NCBI GenBank assembly: GCA_018296165.2
Contig: JACKQL020000025.1
Location: forward strand, 620,001-684,000
Source of the DNA: Termitomyces sp. T153
Taxonomy: Eukaryota > Basidiomycota > Agaricomycetes > Agaricales > Lyophyllaceae
Length of the DNA stretch: 64,000 nt
Reading direction: 5' to 3'
Position numbers and translations under genes: made by a program
Notes under the pieces: generated by a model
Told to the model about the DNA's origin: nothing
The model's database searches: none
Seen by the model: only the letters and a program-made list of their open reading frames with translations
Shown here: positions 1 to 11,809 of the stretch, one piece after another
Numbering within the stretch: position 1 is the stretch's first letter
Layout of the letters: every line of letters begins with the position of its first letter

Positions 1-2207
1 AATGCTGAGTCACATTTTACCAGCACTTTCTCTGCCACCAAAGTCTCAACCCACTGACAAGCCACAGCCACCACATTCACCAGCACAACATCCTCAAACA
101 AGCATTCATGTGTCATGCACTCATAATGCTGCACACACACAAACTTCAATTTGTCAAGCATCAATTTACAGTCCACTCTCACCTGCTGCATGAATTCTTT
201 CAGACATTTGCAAGGTGGAGCTGGTAGTCTACAGGGTTTTGGATTAAGCAGGTTGTAACCACTATTATTAGCTATATATGAATCTAGTTCACAGTCTACA
301 AGAATTCTATCTTTCCTCAGCCATGGCAAGCTCAATATCATGGGCACACACAGTCTGTCTGCAACAAGAGTGACAATCATTTGAGAGGTCCATTGTCCAT
401 CTTTGGAAGACACAGCCAGTTTAATGTAACATGACAATAGAGTAACAGTGCAGGGTTGATTTGATTTTGCAAGTGCAACAGAGATGCATTCAGGATTTTT
501 TAATTCAAAGGTTTGGAGCCCAAGCTTATTGACTAATTGTTAGCAGAGTCATAGTCCATAGTCCACTTTGTCATCACCATGGCAAGGCAAGTCTCTCATA
601 AACACTGCTGCAACAGTGTCCTTCTCCACCTCCCAAGTTGTTGCAGCCACCACTTTGGCTTTGGAGTCCCCAGACAATGTCAACCCAGACATGTTTGCAG
701 ATGCAGGTTTGGGTGGTTTCCATCCCTGAAGGATCTTTGGCATTCCTGGTAATGGCCCCTCCTCTTAGCAATCACTCAAAAAGTGGCCTGCATCAGGGTT
801 GCAACAATTATAACAGCCTTTTATTGCCTTGAGATATTTGCATTCCAAATCTGTCAATCTAGGTGTTCACTTTGAGCTGCTCACAGGCTTCAACATTTGT
901 CCTGTGTTGCTATTACCATTCCCCCTGCTCTTCTTTGCCACCAGTGCATTCCTCCCATGCAATGTGGTCAGGGCTTGGCACTTTCTGATTGAGTCATCTG
1001 TCTCCTCCTAGATCTGTTTCAGCTCCCTCTGATGTTTCTGGTTGCACACATCCAATGCATAAACAAATTTCTTCAGATCTTCTTCCTTATAAACTCCCTC
1101 TTCATCTGTGCAATGGCCAAGGTCATTGTTGATACCCACTTTCAAGTGGTTGTAAATTTGTTTATCATTAAAAAACTTGGGGTGGCCCTTCAGCATCAAG
1201 TTATGGGAGCACAGCTCCTGGTAGAAGTCCCACATGGACTTCTCACCCTGCTTCAAGTTCAGTATGTCACAGCATGTGCACTGCTGCCAGCCTTCCCAAA
1301 GATAATGTTTCCCAATGTTGTCTATGAAATTATTGAATGAGAGCTTGCACAGCTCTCCAAGGTTACTGTCCACATAATCTGCACTGCACAGGTCATGAAA
1401 GCAGGTGCTCATGGTCTCCACTTGCTTGCTTGCAGGGATCTTCTTCACATAGAAATAGCTATGACAAACCCTTGCAAACTCAAACAAAGTCTTTGGTTGC
1501 ATTGCAGAGTCCCTGCATTTAGCATTAGCAGTTTAGGTCCAGAGGGTATTTCAAGCATGGTGTCACCAGTTTTTGACATAGCAACAGAGTATTCAGAAAC
1601 CAGCCTAGTAGGAGTCAAGTCTGAAGATGAAGAGTCCAAGTCTGAGCTATTCAAGCCTGAGGAATCCAAGTCCAATCTATGAGAAGAATTTGTTGTTGTT
1701 GGGTGAGGGGAGTCAATGGCAATGGAACTTTGGCAACATTGGGTTGCATCCTTACCCACCATTATGAGTGTAAGGTGGAAATGTATGGTTTGATTGCTTT
1801 GGCATTTGTTCCAGCAGATTGGCCTCTTCAAGGTGCTGCAGTAGGGACACATCAGCAAGCCCATCTACCTGAATATATGCAGGTTTAACTATTGATATAA
1901 AAACTGGCCCCCACTTGCAGAAGCAGACTCTGAATTAGGATGCCCCATGGGAATACCTGGAGGCAAAAACTAAAATGGATCATTGTTCTCAATTAATGTG
2001 TCGATATGCAGTGTGTAATCTGTGGTAGGGACATGTACAGCCCCTCAATGAAATCAGCATTCACAATGCACAGTGCTACACTGGCCCACTTACTATTCAA
2101 TGAAAAGATACAATCCTGCTACTGGCAGGTGTCATCAATGCTGCCTAAAAGTGGACATGTGTACAAGAACAAGAGTGCTGTGTGAAGTTGAAAAAAAAGT
2201 GGAAGCC
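1..2207 (-). pseudogene. Ty3/Gypsy relic, gag to protease part (base layer of the pile)
   Basis: Minus-strand remains of a retrotransposon polyprotein. A gag-like stretch is open at about 1502-1008 (contains KLSFNNFIDNIGKHYLWEGW and SMWDFYQELCSHNLMLKG), preceded by a Ser/Asp-rich stretch at 1864-1445. Further downstream on the minus strand, about 560-190, comes a retropepsin-like region (conceptual pieces TSQMIVTLVADRLCVPMILS and SGYNLLNPKP). Several stops and frame changes break it, so it cannot be functional. The upstream half (gag N-terminus) lies at 32347-31645, separated by the LTR inserted with duplication AAGCC. Reverse transcriptase would lie beyond the left edge. The family assignment is by recognition of the gag pattern; the exact element name is not known. 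Confidence 0.6.
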
Positions 2208-2765
2208 TGTCATGAGCCAATCCCAGACCTCTGGACCTCTTCCCAAGCCACACCACTTCCCCAGAGCTCCCCCCTCAGCTCACCCCAACCCTTGTTCACT
2301 CATGGTGCCTGCCCTGGCCATCTCTGATGCTTCCCTGGCAAATCCCAATAACCTTCTGACAAACCCTGGCACAGCCCCTGTGGGCCTCCTCAGCTCCCCC
2401 TCTCCCCCACAAGGCCCCCAAGCCTCTCTGACATCTCCCCTGACCCAGGCACACATTGCTAGCTTGTCTCCACAACCCACTTGGCTCCTCCAGAACTTTC
2501 CAATGACTACAGAGTGGACCACATTCCCATCAGTTCCCATCAGAACATCAATGTGGCCTGCCATCTGATCAGAACCAACACCCATCAATCCTGCATGGCT
2601 CCAATAAGTCCTGCTGTTGCACCCCCAATCCCCAAAGGAGTCCAGTAGTCAGTATATAAGTTGTAGAGTAGCATCTGTTGCTCTAGTCTTGATATTGCCT
2701 TACCTTGGTTACTGTTTCTTGTCTCATTCTGTGTTTGTTCTGTCTCCTAGCCTTCTCTTTATTTC
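2208..2765 (+). repeat. Solo LTR C, left part (element 1 LTR family)
   Basis: Starts TGTCATGAGCC and carries a TATA box (TATATAAG near 2653) followed by AGTCTTGATATT at 2685-2696. It stops abruptly at 2765, where element 1 begins. The missing 3' part is at 31117-31644. The five bases before it, AAGCC (2203-2207), recur directly after the right part at 31645-31649, so the two parts are one solo LTR of about 1.08 kb inserted in the minus-strand gag relic and later split. Confidence 0.85.
2761..2765. repeat. Target duplication ATTTC, left copy, of element 1
   Basis: ATTTC directly precedes the element 1 5' LTR and recurs at 31117-31121 directly after its 3' LTR. This defines element 1 as one insertion of about 28 kb in its present form. 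Confidence 0.85.
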
Positions 2766-3864
2766 TGTCATGACCCACTCCCACATCTCTGGACCTCCCC
2801 CCAGGTCTCCCTGCCTCCCTGGAGCACTCCCCAACACTCCCCCAACCCACCCCAACCTTTGTTGACCCATGGCACCCATCCTGGCTAACTCTGATGCTTT
2901 CTCAGCAAACCCTGATGATCTCCTGGCAAACCCCAACACATCCCCTGTGGGCCTCCTCAGCTCCCTCTCTTGCTTACAAGGCCCCTGAGCCCCTCTGACA
3001 CTTCCCCTGACTCAGATGCACCTTGTTTGACCACTCCTGCAACCCATGTGACCTCTCTGGAGTTCCCCAATGACTGCAGGATGGGCCACATCCACATCAG
3101 AATATCACCACAGCCCACCCTTTGATCAGAACGAACACCTGTCCACCCTATGTGGCTCTGACAAGCCCCACCATCATAACCTCAACCCCTGGAGAAGGTC
3201 CAGTAATCAGTATATAAAGACATAGAATAGCATTGGTTACCTTAGTCTTGATATTGCTTAACATGACCTATGGTCTGATTGTTTCTGTCTCATGTTTTGT
3301 GTTCTGTGTTCCTTTTCCCTTTTATCTCAGTCTCCCAGTCTTGTCTTGTCTCTATTTCTATTATTATTTTGTTATTGTTTTGTATCTCTGCTTGAACCTA
3401 TTTTTGTTCTCATCTCAATCTTGTCTCAACTTCATCTTGTCTTGTTCAACTCTGTTTTCATTATTGTGTTCAAGTCCTTTCAACCCTAATGCCTTTATGA
3501 ACTACATGCTTATGATTACAAACTCAAACATTCTTTAAACCAACTCCAGACCCCACTATTCACTCAGCCCCAAAACCCATCAATATCTGTTGATCCCCCA
3601 TCAAACTCCAGCTCCACTCCCATCACTCATGAAGCCTGTGCCTACCCCACAGCCCAATTGTGCACCTACAAACTTGTTCCTGATGCCTGCCCAAGCCTAA
3701 CATTTGATATACTTGGTCTTAGACTTCCCTGGACCATTTCAGATCACAAGTCCCTGCATTTCACACCATCTCTGAAGTGATGAATTATAAGCACAGGACA
3801 TTGTGTCTGCCTAGTAAGGACTTGCCCAGTGTAGCTGAGCCCCCATAGTCAGTGGAACCTATTA
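2766..3864 (+). repeat. Element 1 5' LTR
   Basis: Begins TGTCATGACCC and ends about ..GGAACCTATTA, a decayed form of ..GGAACCTGACA seen in sister LTRs. It has a TATA box (TATATAAA near 3212) and about 33 bases further on the segment AGTCTTGATATT (3244-3255), a good candidate for the RNA 5' end. It is about 1.1 kb long. Sister LTRs are at 2208, 4206, 30106 and, on the minus strand, 60893-61891 and 63380. It is very poor in CpG. Confidence 0.85.
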
Positions 3865-3877
3865 TAATATCAAGACT
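3865..3877 (+). other. Element 1 primer-binding site, self-priming type
   Basis: TAATATCAAGACT directly follows the 5' LTR. It does not start with TGG as a tRNA-primed site would. Instead it is complementary over 12 bases to AGTCTTGATATT inside the LTR, just after the TATA box. This matches the known Tf1/sushi arrangement in which the first bases of the mRNA fold back to prime minus-strand synthesis. The same arrangement is seen in the relic at 60893. Confidence 0.7.
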
Positions 3878-4205
3878 CCTCCTTACCCTGTTCTTAATGT
3901 CTGCATATAACTCTGCATACAATCCCACTAGCTACCTAACCAATGTCTATGATTGGCCAGTCTCTGAAAATCAGTATGCCCCATTCTACCCAGGCCCACT
4001 GTGGACCAGTATGTTTCCTGCCATTGGACACCTGATCCCAACCAGGCATTCTATGCTCCCTCTATCAGCCAGGGAATATCCCTGGGCTGGTACCACCCTC
4101 CAACACTCCCTGCTAATAGCAATTACTCCCACATGTATCCCAGAGGATTTCCTGCAGCACCCCTCAACTCTGCCTACCTTCCACCCACTTACTATCATGT
4201 GTACC
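3865..4205 (+). other. Element 1 leader, before the solo LTR insertion
   Basis: Internal sequence between the element 1 5' LTR and the solo LTR at 4206. It aligns by eye with the leader of the minus-strand relic at 60892-60284, for example the stretch around AATATCAAGACTCC and ATGTCTGCATATAA. It contains reading-frame fragments rich in Pro and Tyr, but no intact gene. It continues after the insertion at 5243. Confidence 0.6.
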
Positions 4206-5237
4206 TGTCATGACCTGCTGCTCCCTAGCCCCTGACACTGTTCCCAGCTCTTCCCAATGCCCCAGCCAACTCCCCCAACTTCTGCCCACCCTCTGTGCCC
4301 ACACTGAGTAACTCTGACACTTCTCTGGCAAACCCCTATGGCCCCCTGACTGACTCCAATGCCTTCTCTGCAGTCATCAACACTTTCTCTGAGCCCCTGA
4401 AACCATCTCCACCATTCCTAACCTTGTTATATGCCTCTAACTCATTGCCCTAATTCACCCAACCTACCCTGGAGTATCATGATGACCTTGGAATGGCCTG
4501 TGTCCTCAGATGATCCCATCAGAATATCACCATGGCCTTCCCCTTGATTGTATCCAACACCCATCAACTCCGCACAGCTCTGTCAAGCTCTGCCACCATG
4601 CCCACTGTCCTCTGGAGCTATCCAGTAGTCAGTATATAAGTCATAAGTAGCTCCTCATACTTTAGTCTTGATATTACTTGCATTTACTGGTTTCTTGTGC
4701 CTTGTGTTTTGTTCTGTCTCCATTTCTATTTCTAGTCTTGAATCTACCTTTTCTGTCTGTCTCATCTCATCTTGTCTCCATCTCATCTCAATTGTCTCCT
4801 TCTCCTCTATTTTCCTAAGTTCTTCCCATCTCCAATGTCAGTACAAACTCTGTGCATGTGCCATGACCCCCAAAACATTCTTATGATAACTCTGGACCTT
4901 GCTCTCCACTTGGCCCCAAACCCATCAAGTCTTACTTGATCCTCCTGTTAGACTCCGGCTCTGCCCCTGATCCTAGCAAAGCCTCTATCTACTCTGCAGT
5001 CTGTTTACATGCCTATGGACTTGTCCCTGACACCACCCAAGCCAACATTAATATACTTGGTCTTAGACTTTCCCAGACCACTCCAGACTTGCTCAGACTG
5101 CTTTCTATAGCTTCCCCTTGCAAGTCTCACCCCTCCACACCACCTCTGGAGTGCTAGGTTATAAGCACAGGACATTGCATCTGCCTAGTAAGGATTCACC
5201 AGTGTAGCTGAGCCCCCATTGTCAGTGGAACCTGATA
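4206..5237 (+). repeat. Solo LTR B (element 1 family) inserted in the element 1 leader
   Basis: TGTCATGACCTGC to GGAACCTGATA, 1032 bp. It is flanked by a perfect 5-bp duplication GTACC (4201-4205 and 5238-5242). The TATA box is near 4633, with AGTCTTGATATTA at 4664-4676. Element 1 leader sequence continues on both sides, so this is a later insertion that lost its body by LTR-LTR recombination. Confidence 0.85.
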
Positions 5238-5242
5238 GTACC

Positions 5243-7009
5243 CCATTCCTGCTGCAGTCCCAGGCTCTCTGGAACACTCAGATAATTATTCTCCTCCTTG
5301 ATTGCCATTTCCTGCTCAAATCCCTCCTTCCCCTAAACAGCAATGGGTTGAAGCCTATGTCCAGCAGTGCAATGAAGTCCTCCACTTCCTCCACCTCTCC
5401 TTCACAGAGTTTTCCAGATGCACCCACACCCTCCTCATCAACCTGGGCTACCCCGACACCCCAGCAACTCTGGAGGTTTGGGCAGATCAACTCCTCAATT
5501 TCCACAAATGTTATCTGCATGGAAATCTCCCTGAAATTATACAGGGTTATCTTGGGAATTGATGCCAATCTATGAAACAAACTCTGTGCCCTGGTCAAAG
5601 AAATCTACACTAGCCTGAACCTCCATCCTTTCAAAGACCCCCTGGACCCCTCCTACTCCTTCCACGTACAATGTGAGGAACCTGTTGGAGTGCAAAGCAA
5701 AGCCCCACCTCCCATTCTCTGCCAGATAGAAGAGCTTAATACAGTGTCTAACATCTTCAGGAGTCTCAACTCCATGAGCAGGCTGTTTGACCAACTCACT
5801 GCTCACACCCTGGCCCTCTCTGCTTGTCCCTGGGCAAACTCTGTCCCCAGTGCCTTTTGTACCTAGGACCAACTTGCCAAACCTTGTACCCAATGGCTGC
5901 CCCTGTATGTCAACAACAGCAACCAAACTCTCTTCTACATCAATGAGCCTGGCAACCCTGCCAATGAGCCCACCCCATGCAATGGCCCTCTCCAAGACAG
6001 ACCCCCCCACTTTGACCTTTATGCCTCCTATGTCAACACCCTCCTACCCTACCAGAACACCCCAGTCCCCCTGAGGCAACCTATGGGCCCCAGAGCACCT
6101 CAACTCCTTTTTCCCATCAAGCCCCTCATCTCCCACCTGCTCCAATGCTCAACTCCCCTGCAGACACTAATTACTTTGGATCCCCCACCCCTGATAGACC
6201 CCCTCCTCCTTGATGGGCTCCAGGGCCTCCCCTAGGCAATGTGGGCCAACTTTTTGGCAGTGGGCCTCCCAATGGCAGACCTCCTGGAGAATGGGGCCTG
6301 GCCATGGACAACTTCCCCCCTTAGTGTGAAAACAGAAACAACTACTACTACTATTACAATGCTGGACTCCTGCTCCGAACTCAAAACACCCAGGATGACA
6401 CTTGTGATGCACTGGCTTGGGAGGAAAGCTTGACATTCAAAAGCCTGAACCTTTTACTGGTCACAACCCCCAGAAGTGGAGAATCTTCCTAACACAGTGT
6501 CTAACCATGTTCCAAGCTAAGCCTCTTACATTCCAGCTTGAGAGCTCACAAGTAGCCTTTGCTGCATCATATTTGCAGGGCATTGCCTTTGACCACTACA
6601 CAGCACTACTCCAGTTTGACCCCAACAATCCCATGGTCTCCAATTGGCTTGCCTTCACCCAGGCATTCTCCAGTAAGTTTGGCATCTTTGACACTGTAGC
6701 AGAAGCAGAGGAGAATCTCTTCAACCTCCAAATGCATGACAACAAATGCTTTACAACCTTCATAGTACAATTCAAATGGGAGGCCTACAAAACAGGGTGG
6801 AATAACAATGCCCTCCAATTTGCCCTCTGCCATGCCCTGCCTCAATGAATCAAGGACATCCTCCACCTTGCACTCAAGCAAACTACATATGACAGATACA
6901 AGGCACTTGTTACACAAATTGACCAATGTTACTGGGAAGACCAGAGTGAGAACACAGCACTGCAAACCATGTGAAACACCTCTGGCAACACCAACTGGCA
7001 GGCTAGAAC
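5243..7009 (+). pseudogene. Element 1 gag, first part
   Basis: Decayed gag of a chromodomain Ty3 element. Upstream fragments (about 5302-5562) resemble an N-terminal gag-associated region. The capsid-like core (retrotransposon gag fold) is open at 6417-6848: it begins near KPEPFTGHNPQKWRIFLTQC and includes FDHYTALLQFDPNNPM. A TGA at 6846 ends that stretch where the pattern ALPQ-IKDI suggests an original Arg (CGA). The frame continues to 7009, where a minus-strand solo LTR interrupts it, and resumes at 7451. The same gag lies on the minus strand near 58.3-57.7 kb. Confidence 0.7.
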
Positions 7010-7450
7010 TGTAAGGGCAACCTCTGGAGGCTGTGGCTCAATCACACAGCTGGCAAAGGGAAATCCAAAGTCTATTCAGTACTGTACAGTGTCTACTGAG
7101 ATAACTACTCACCTGGCAAAGGGAAATCCAAAGAGAACAAGTCTGGGGATTCCCTAGGCCAGGTGTGATGCTCCAGAGGCTTCAGAAGCATGAGAAACAA
7201 CTGTACAGTATGACAGAGAAAAAAGACACAAGTGATGTGTCAGCAATTGGTCAGCAGTTACATAAGCCAGTGGCAGTGTCAAAGGGGCCACACTTGTCTG
7301 AATTATTGACAGAGAACTGGTGCAGCCTGAGGGCTGAAACTAGGACCAATAGATAGGGAAAAGGAAGGAGAATAAAGGAAAACTATCATGGAGCAAATCT
7401 GACAAGAACTGGAGAAGGAGAAGGGGAAACAAGTGAGACATCCCCTGACA
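7010..7450 (-). repeat. Solo LTR inserted in element 1 gag
   Basis: On the plus strand it reads TGTAAGGGCAACC to CATCCCCTGACA, 441 bp. On the minus strand it is TGTCAGGGGATG to TTACA, the same group as the LTRs at 28905-29456 and 55037-55474. Flanks are AGAAC (7005-7009) and GGAAT (7451-7455), which differ only by transitions and are probably a decayed 5-bp duplication. Element 1 gag runs on at both sides. Confidence 0.75.
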
Positions 7451-7860
7451 GGAATAACCAACAGCAACTGACCCTTGATCTCTGCCAATCCCACCAACTC
7501 CATACCCCATTTCCCTCAAGACTGAGGACCTCCTAGTGCCAATTGGCCCCCAGGACCATGCCCCCCTGCTCAACTCAATGCTGCTGACCTCCACAAGACC
7601 CCACAACCTCTGGACACCAACTCCAATGACCTCAACAATGCTTCAGACTCTGCTAGCAACCAGAAGCCCTATGTGCAAACAAGATTTGGAATAGGCCCTG
7701 GATTGATGTACTGAAGGAGACTCAGGAGAAATGATGGAAGGAGGGCACATGCATCCTATGTAGTGAGCAGGGACACTTGATCAGTAGTTGCCCTAAATGC
7801 CAGGTGATGGGACATGCCATATGGACTATCAACAGAGAAGACTGCAACTATTAGTTTATG
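7451..7860 (+). pseudogene. Element 1 gag, second part with zinc knuckle
   Basis: Continues the nucleocapsid end of gag. A CCHC knuckle is readable from 7750 (C-ILC-SEQGH-LISSC, spacing CX2CX4HX4C), followed by a possible second Cys/His cluster. Stops lie on both sides. It is separated from the first gag part only by the 441-bp solo LTR. Confidence 0.65.
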
Positions 7861-7864
7861 AAAA

Positions 7865-10800
7865 ATGAGTCAGCAGTTTAGGTTTCAAAGATGCACTAGA
7901 CTGTGGACCAGACCCCAACATCTTCTCCACCCTGGCCACACTCCTCCATGCAATGGTAATCACCCTGGACAACCTCCCAGCACACTCCCCTCCCACTCCT
8001 CCCACACCCTCCTCCTCTGCACCACTCTCCCTTTCTCCAACAACCCTGTCATCATGCTGGTTAACAGCGGTGCCACAAATAACTTCATTGACAAATCCCT
8101 AGTGGCACTCACTCCCCGATGCCTCTGACATCTCCCCACTCTAATCCTCCTCAAACTCTTCAATGGCAACCCCACCTCTGCTGGAGATATCACACAACTG
8201 CATGGAGAAAACTGTATCATCAGTGCTGTCCCCTTCACATGCATTTTACAAGACAGCATCCCCACCTTCCAACTGAAAATCATGCCAGCCCTGCCAAAAG
8301 AGTACTTCCAAGCAGAAACTACCCTGCCAGAACACAAAACAAAGGAACAGATCCTATATGAAGTAGTTGCTCCAGAATATCATGACTTTGCTGATGTATT
8401 CTCTGAAGGAAGTGCAAAAGAACTTCCTCCACATTGCTTCTACAATAACAAAATTGATCTTGAAGAAGGCACCTCACTCTCATTTGGCAAAATCTACAAC
8501 ATGTCTGAGGTCAAACTCTAGGCCTTGAAGGACTACCTTGATGACATGCTTGGCAAAGGCTTTATATGCCCATCAATTTCCACTACTGGTGCTCCAGTCC
8601 TATTTGCTAAGAAGAAGGACAGGTCACTCTGACTCTGTGTTGATTACTGGGGACTCAACAAAGCCACCAAAAAGAGCCAGTACCCCCTCCCCTTGATCAG
8701 AGACCTTGTTGACTGCCTCTGCAGTGCTAAGATCTACACAAAAATAAACCTCTGCTCTGGCTACAACAACATCCAGATTGCCCCAGGACATGAATGAAAG
8801 ACTGCCTTTTGCACCTGCTATGGCCTCTTTGAGTACCTTGTAATGCCCTTTGGAATGACTAACTCCCCTGCCACTTTCCAGTACTTCATAAATGACATCT
8901 TCCATGACATGAACAACATCTTTGTCATTGTGTATCTGGACAACATTCTAATCTACTCAAATTCACCAGAGGAATATCCAGAGCATGTCTGCCACATCCT
9001 GGAATGACTCTGGGAGTACCACCTTCATGCCAAACCCAAGAAATGCTCCTTCCATATGACAGAAATCAAATACCTCAGAGTTATTGTCACCCCCAATGGC
9101 ATGTGTATGGACCCTGCCAAGGTTGAAGCCATACTCAACTGGCCCCTGCCATGGAACATCAAGGAGGTACAGTCATTTCTGGAGTTTGCTAACTTTTATT
9201 GCCAATTCATCAACAACTACTCAGGAATCACCAAACCCCTCAACTGACTCATGCAGAAGGACACTCTAAGGGACTGGGACAGAAGTGTCAAAGCATGTTC
9301 CTCCTCCTCAAGAAAGCCTTCACCTCCACTCCAATCCTCTGCCATTTCAACCCCTCCCTACCAATTGTACTTGAATGTGATGCCTCTGACTATGCCATCA
9401 CTAGAATACTTTCCCAGTCAGGCTCCATAGGCAAGGACCTCCACCCTGTTGCCTTCTACACTCACTTGATGATCCCCATAGAACTCAACTACAATATCTA
9501 TGATAAAGAACTCCTCATGATTGTTGAAGCCTTCCATCAGTGGAAGGCTTACCTTAAAGGATCTTCACACCACATTCAAGTCTACTCCAACTATAATCCA
9601 ACTATAACAATCTGCAGCACTTCACAACCATGAAACAGCTCAGATGCCACCAAGCTCAATAGTCCAAAACCCTCTTGGAGTACAACTTCACCATCCACTA
9701 CCACCCTGGATGACTTGGCACAAAGCCCAACACACTCACTCAGAGGTTGAACGTGTATCCAAAGAAGTTGTTTGAAGCTGAGCGGAATACATTCAATTAT
9801 TGAGTGGTAATCCCCCCTGAGCATTTGCATGCTGTGCTGATTATGAACAAAGAAGGAATCCTCTACCAAATCAGAAACTCACCTCCAGACTCCTTCTTCA
9901 CCCAGCATGACCCCTGCAACAGCTCTGCCAACAAGTCAACTGCCAACAACCACTTCACACTGTCTCTGGACCACTGCCTCTGGCTCCAGAATGGACAAAT
10001 CTATGCTCCAGACTACAAGTCCATTTGTCTTAACATACTCCGGCAACACCATGACCACAAACTCCATGGACATCTAAGAATTTGTAAGACTCTCTGGCTC
10101 ATCTCCAGGACTTACTTTTGGCCAGGAATGAAGAAGAACATCACATGATATGTAAGGGCCTGTAAACCTTGCCTTTAAGCCAAAGTACCCTGCCACCACC
10201 CTCACAGACTGCTGAAACCCCTCCTTGTCAGTCAATGCCCCTGGTCCTCAATCTCAATAGATCACATTGTTGAACTCCCCAACTCCAAAGGCTTTGATGC
10301 AATCCTCATTGTTGTCTGCCACCTCACCAAACAAGCCCTCTTCATCCCCTGCCACACTACCAACAACACTCCAGAGGTTGCCAAACTATTCCTTGAACAT
10401 GTCTTCTCCAAGCACAGACTCCCAGACAACATCATCTCTAACTGTGGACCTCTATTTGTCTCCTGTTTCTGGCAATTGCTGTACAAGGCACTCAAAGTAA
10501 AAACCAACCTCTCAACTGCCTACCATCTGGAGACTGATGGACAGACAGAATGAGTAAACCAGATATTGGAACAGTACCTCTGCCTCTACATTAACTATTT
10601 ACAGAACAACTGGTGTGCAGAACTCCCCCTCACCAAGTTTACTTACAATAACATGCCCCACTCCACCACTGGAGTTTCCCCCTTCTATGCCAACAAAGGC
10701 TACAACTCCCAACTCACACTATCTCTCAAAGATATCCCCTCCTACATTGCGCATGAAATTGCCAAAGACTTCTGATCCCTCCACTGGTTCCTCCAGGATG

Positions 10801-10870
10801 AAATTAACACCACCAATCAAGCCTACTCCAAACACACCAACACCTGATGAGATCCCACCTCTGACTAGCC
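7865..10870 (+). pseudogene. Element 1 pol: protease, RT, RNase H, integrase
   Basis: Order protease-RT-RNaseH-integrase, typical of Ty3/Gypsy. Protease at about 8050-8130 reads LVNSGATNNFID; the catalytic Asp is Asn (AAC at 8063). RT runs about 8340-9250 with LCVDYWGLNK, FCTCYG and YLDNILIY. RNase H is about 9290-9640 (LECDASDYA, YDKELLMIVEAF). Integrase is about 10020-10780, with HDHKLHGHL in the zinc finger, SIDHIVELP, then ISNCGPLF where the second catalytic Asp is Asn, then TDGQTE followed by TGA. Stops at several points are mostly TGA in Arg positions. Many Arg positions read Trp or Cys (FCTCYG for FRTRYG), the result expected from CGN decay. It is clearly inactive. Confidence 0.9.
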
Positions 10871-11084
10871 CCCCAGCACCTTAGTTTGGCTCAATCAATA
10901 AAACCTCAAGACCCAGAGGCCCTCTATTAAGCTCAATCACAAACAACTCAGCCTATTCAAGATTCTCTGAAGGTCTCAATGCATGCCTACAAGCTCAACC
11001 TCCCTCCAGGTCTGAAGGGCCTCCACCTCAGCTTCTATGTGTGCCTTCTTGAAAGACACACTCTGGACCCCTTTCCCAGACAAT

Positions 11085-11315
11085 GCCCCAGTTGACTGCC
11101 CCCCCCTCAAAGTTGAGGACAAATATCACTATGAAGTCAACCAGATCCTTGACTCCTGCTTGGTCTGTGGCCAACCTCAGTACCTGGTCTGTTGGAAGGG
11201 CTATGGACTGGAAGATGACACTTGGGAACCCTGGAAGAACTTTGAAGGAGCCCCCACTGAACTCTGGGACTTCCATCAACAACACCCCACCAAGCTCCAG
11301 GACCCCCAGGACTAG
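11085..11315 (+). pseudogene. Element 1 integrase C-terminal chromodomain
   Basis: Reads KYHYEVNQILDSCLVCG, then QYLVCWKGYGLEDDTWEPW and NFEGAPTELWDFHQ, a chromodomain with its aromatic and acidic signature. This places element 1 among the chromoviruses. In that group the chromodomain is known to guide integration toward chromatin carrying particular histone marks. The domain itself is open, but the upstream pol is broken. An Arg to Cys change (SCLVCG) again fits CpG decay. Confidence 0.85.
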
Positions 11316-11340
11316 CAAACACAGATGGCATTGGTGGGCA

Positions 11341-11345
11341 TAACT
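11341..11345. repeat. Target duplication TAACT, left copy, of element 2
   Basis: TAACT precedes the element 2 5' LTR and recurs at 27105-27109 after the distal end of its 3' LTR. This shows that everything between belongs to one insertion, with later insertions inside it. Confidence 0.85.
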
Positions 11346-11715
11346 TGTCAGGAGACTTCCATTTCCAACCTCCATGACTGGTTCCAGCACCTCCACAGCT
11401 TGTTTGATGTCTCTGGGGCTCTTTCCAGAACCCTAGAGATCTCTAGAGAACTCTGGAGTTCTCTGTATTATCTCAGCAACCATTGCCCTAGGATTAGGAG
11501 TAGCTCCAGTCACCTGTAAAGTAGTTCCCACACCTCTGCCACCCACTGATGCACTATGCCAAGCAGTGGGGATCCTTAGACTTATTCTCTGCAGATTCCC
11601 CTCTGCTAGGTAATTAGTTACTGATTTGTATTGTTGTCTACTCCACTAATATACTTCAGATTCCCCTCTGCTAGCTGCATGACTCCAATTTGTTGCTCCA
11701 GAGGTTGCTCTTACA
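11346..11715 (+). repeat. Element 2 5' LTR
   Basis: TGTCAGGAGACTTCC to GGTTGCTCTTACA, 370 bp. The 3' LTR (17972-18243 plus 27007-27104) also sums to 370 bp. The two LTRs differ at many sites, and often one has TG where the other has CA, implying an ancestral CG. Examples: GATGTCTCTGGGGC here against GACATCTCCAGGGC in the 3' LTR. Confidence 0.9.
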
Positions 11716-11717
11716 GC

Positions 11718-11727
11718 AGAACAAGTC
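11718..11727 (+). other. Element 2 candidate self-priming site
   Basis: AGAACAAGTC, two bases after the 5' LTR, is complementary over 10 bases to GACTTGTTCT in the 3' LTR (18205-18214). The 5' LTR has one transition there (GACTTATTCT, 11579-11588). No tRNA-type TGG site follows the LTR. The arrangement parallels element 1. The match is short, so this is less certain. Confidence 0.5.
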
Positions 11728-11809
11728 CCCTAAAACTGGCCTGGAAGCCCTATATAGCTGCAAGAAACCTCTGAGCCACTATCTGTCACTTCTCTGCCAG
11801 GATTAATCA

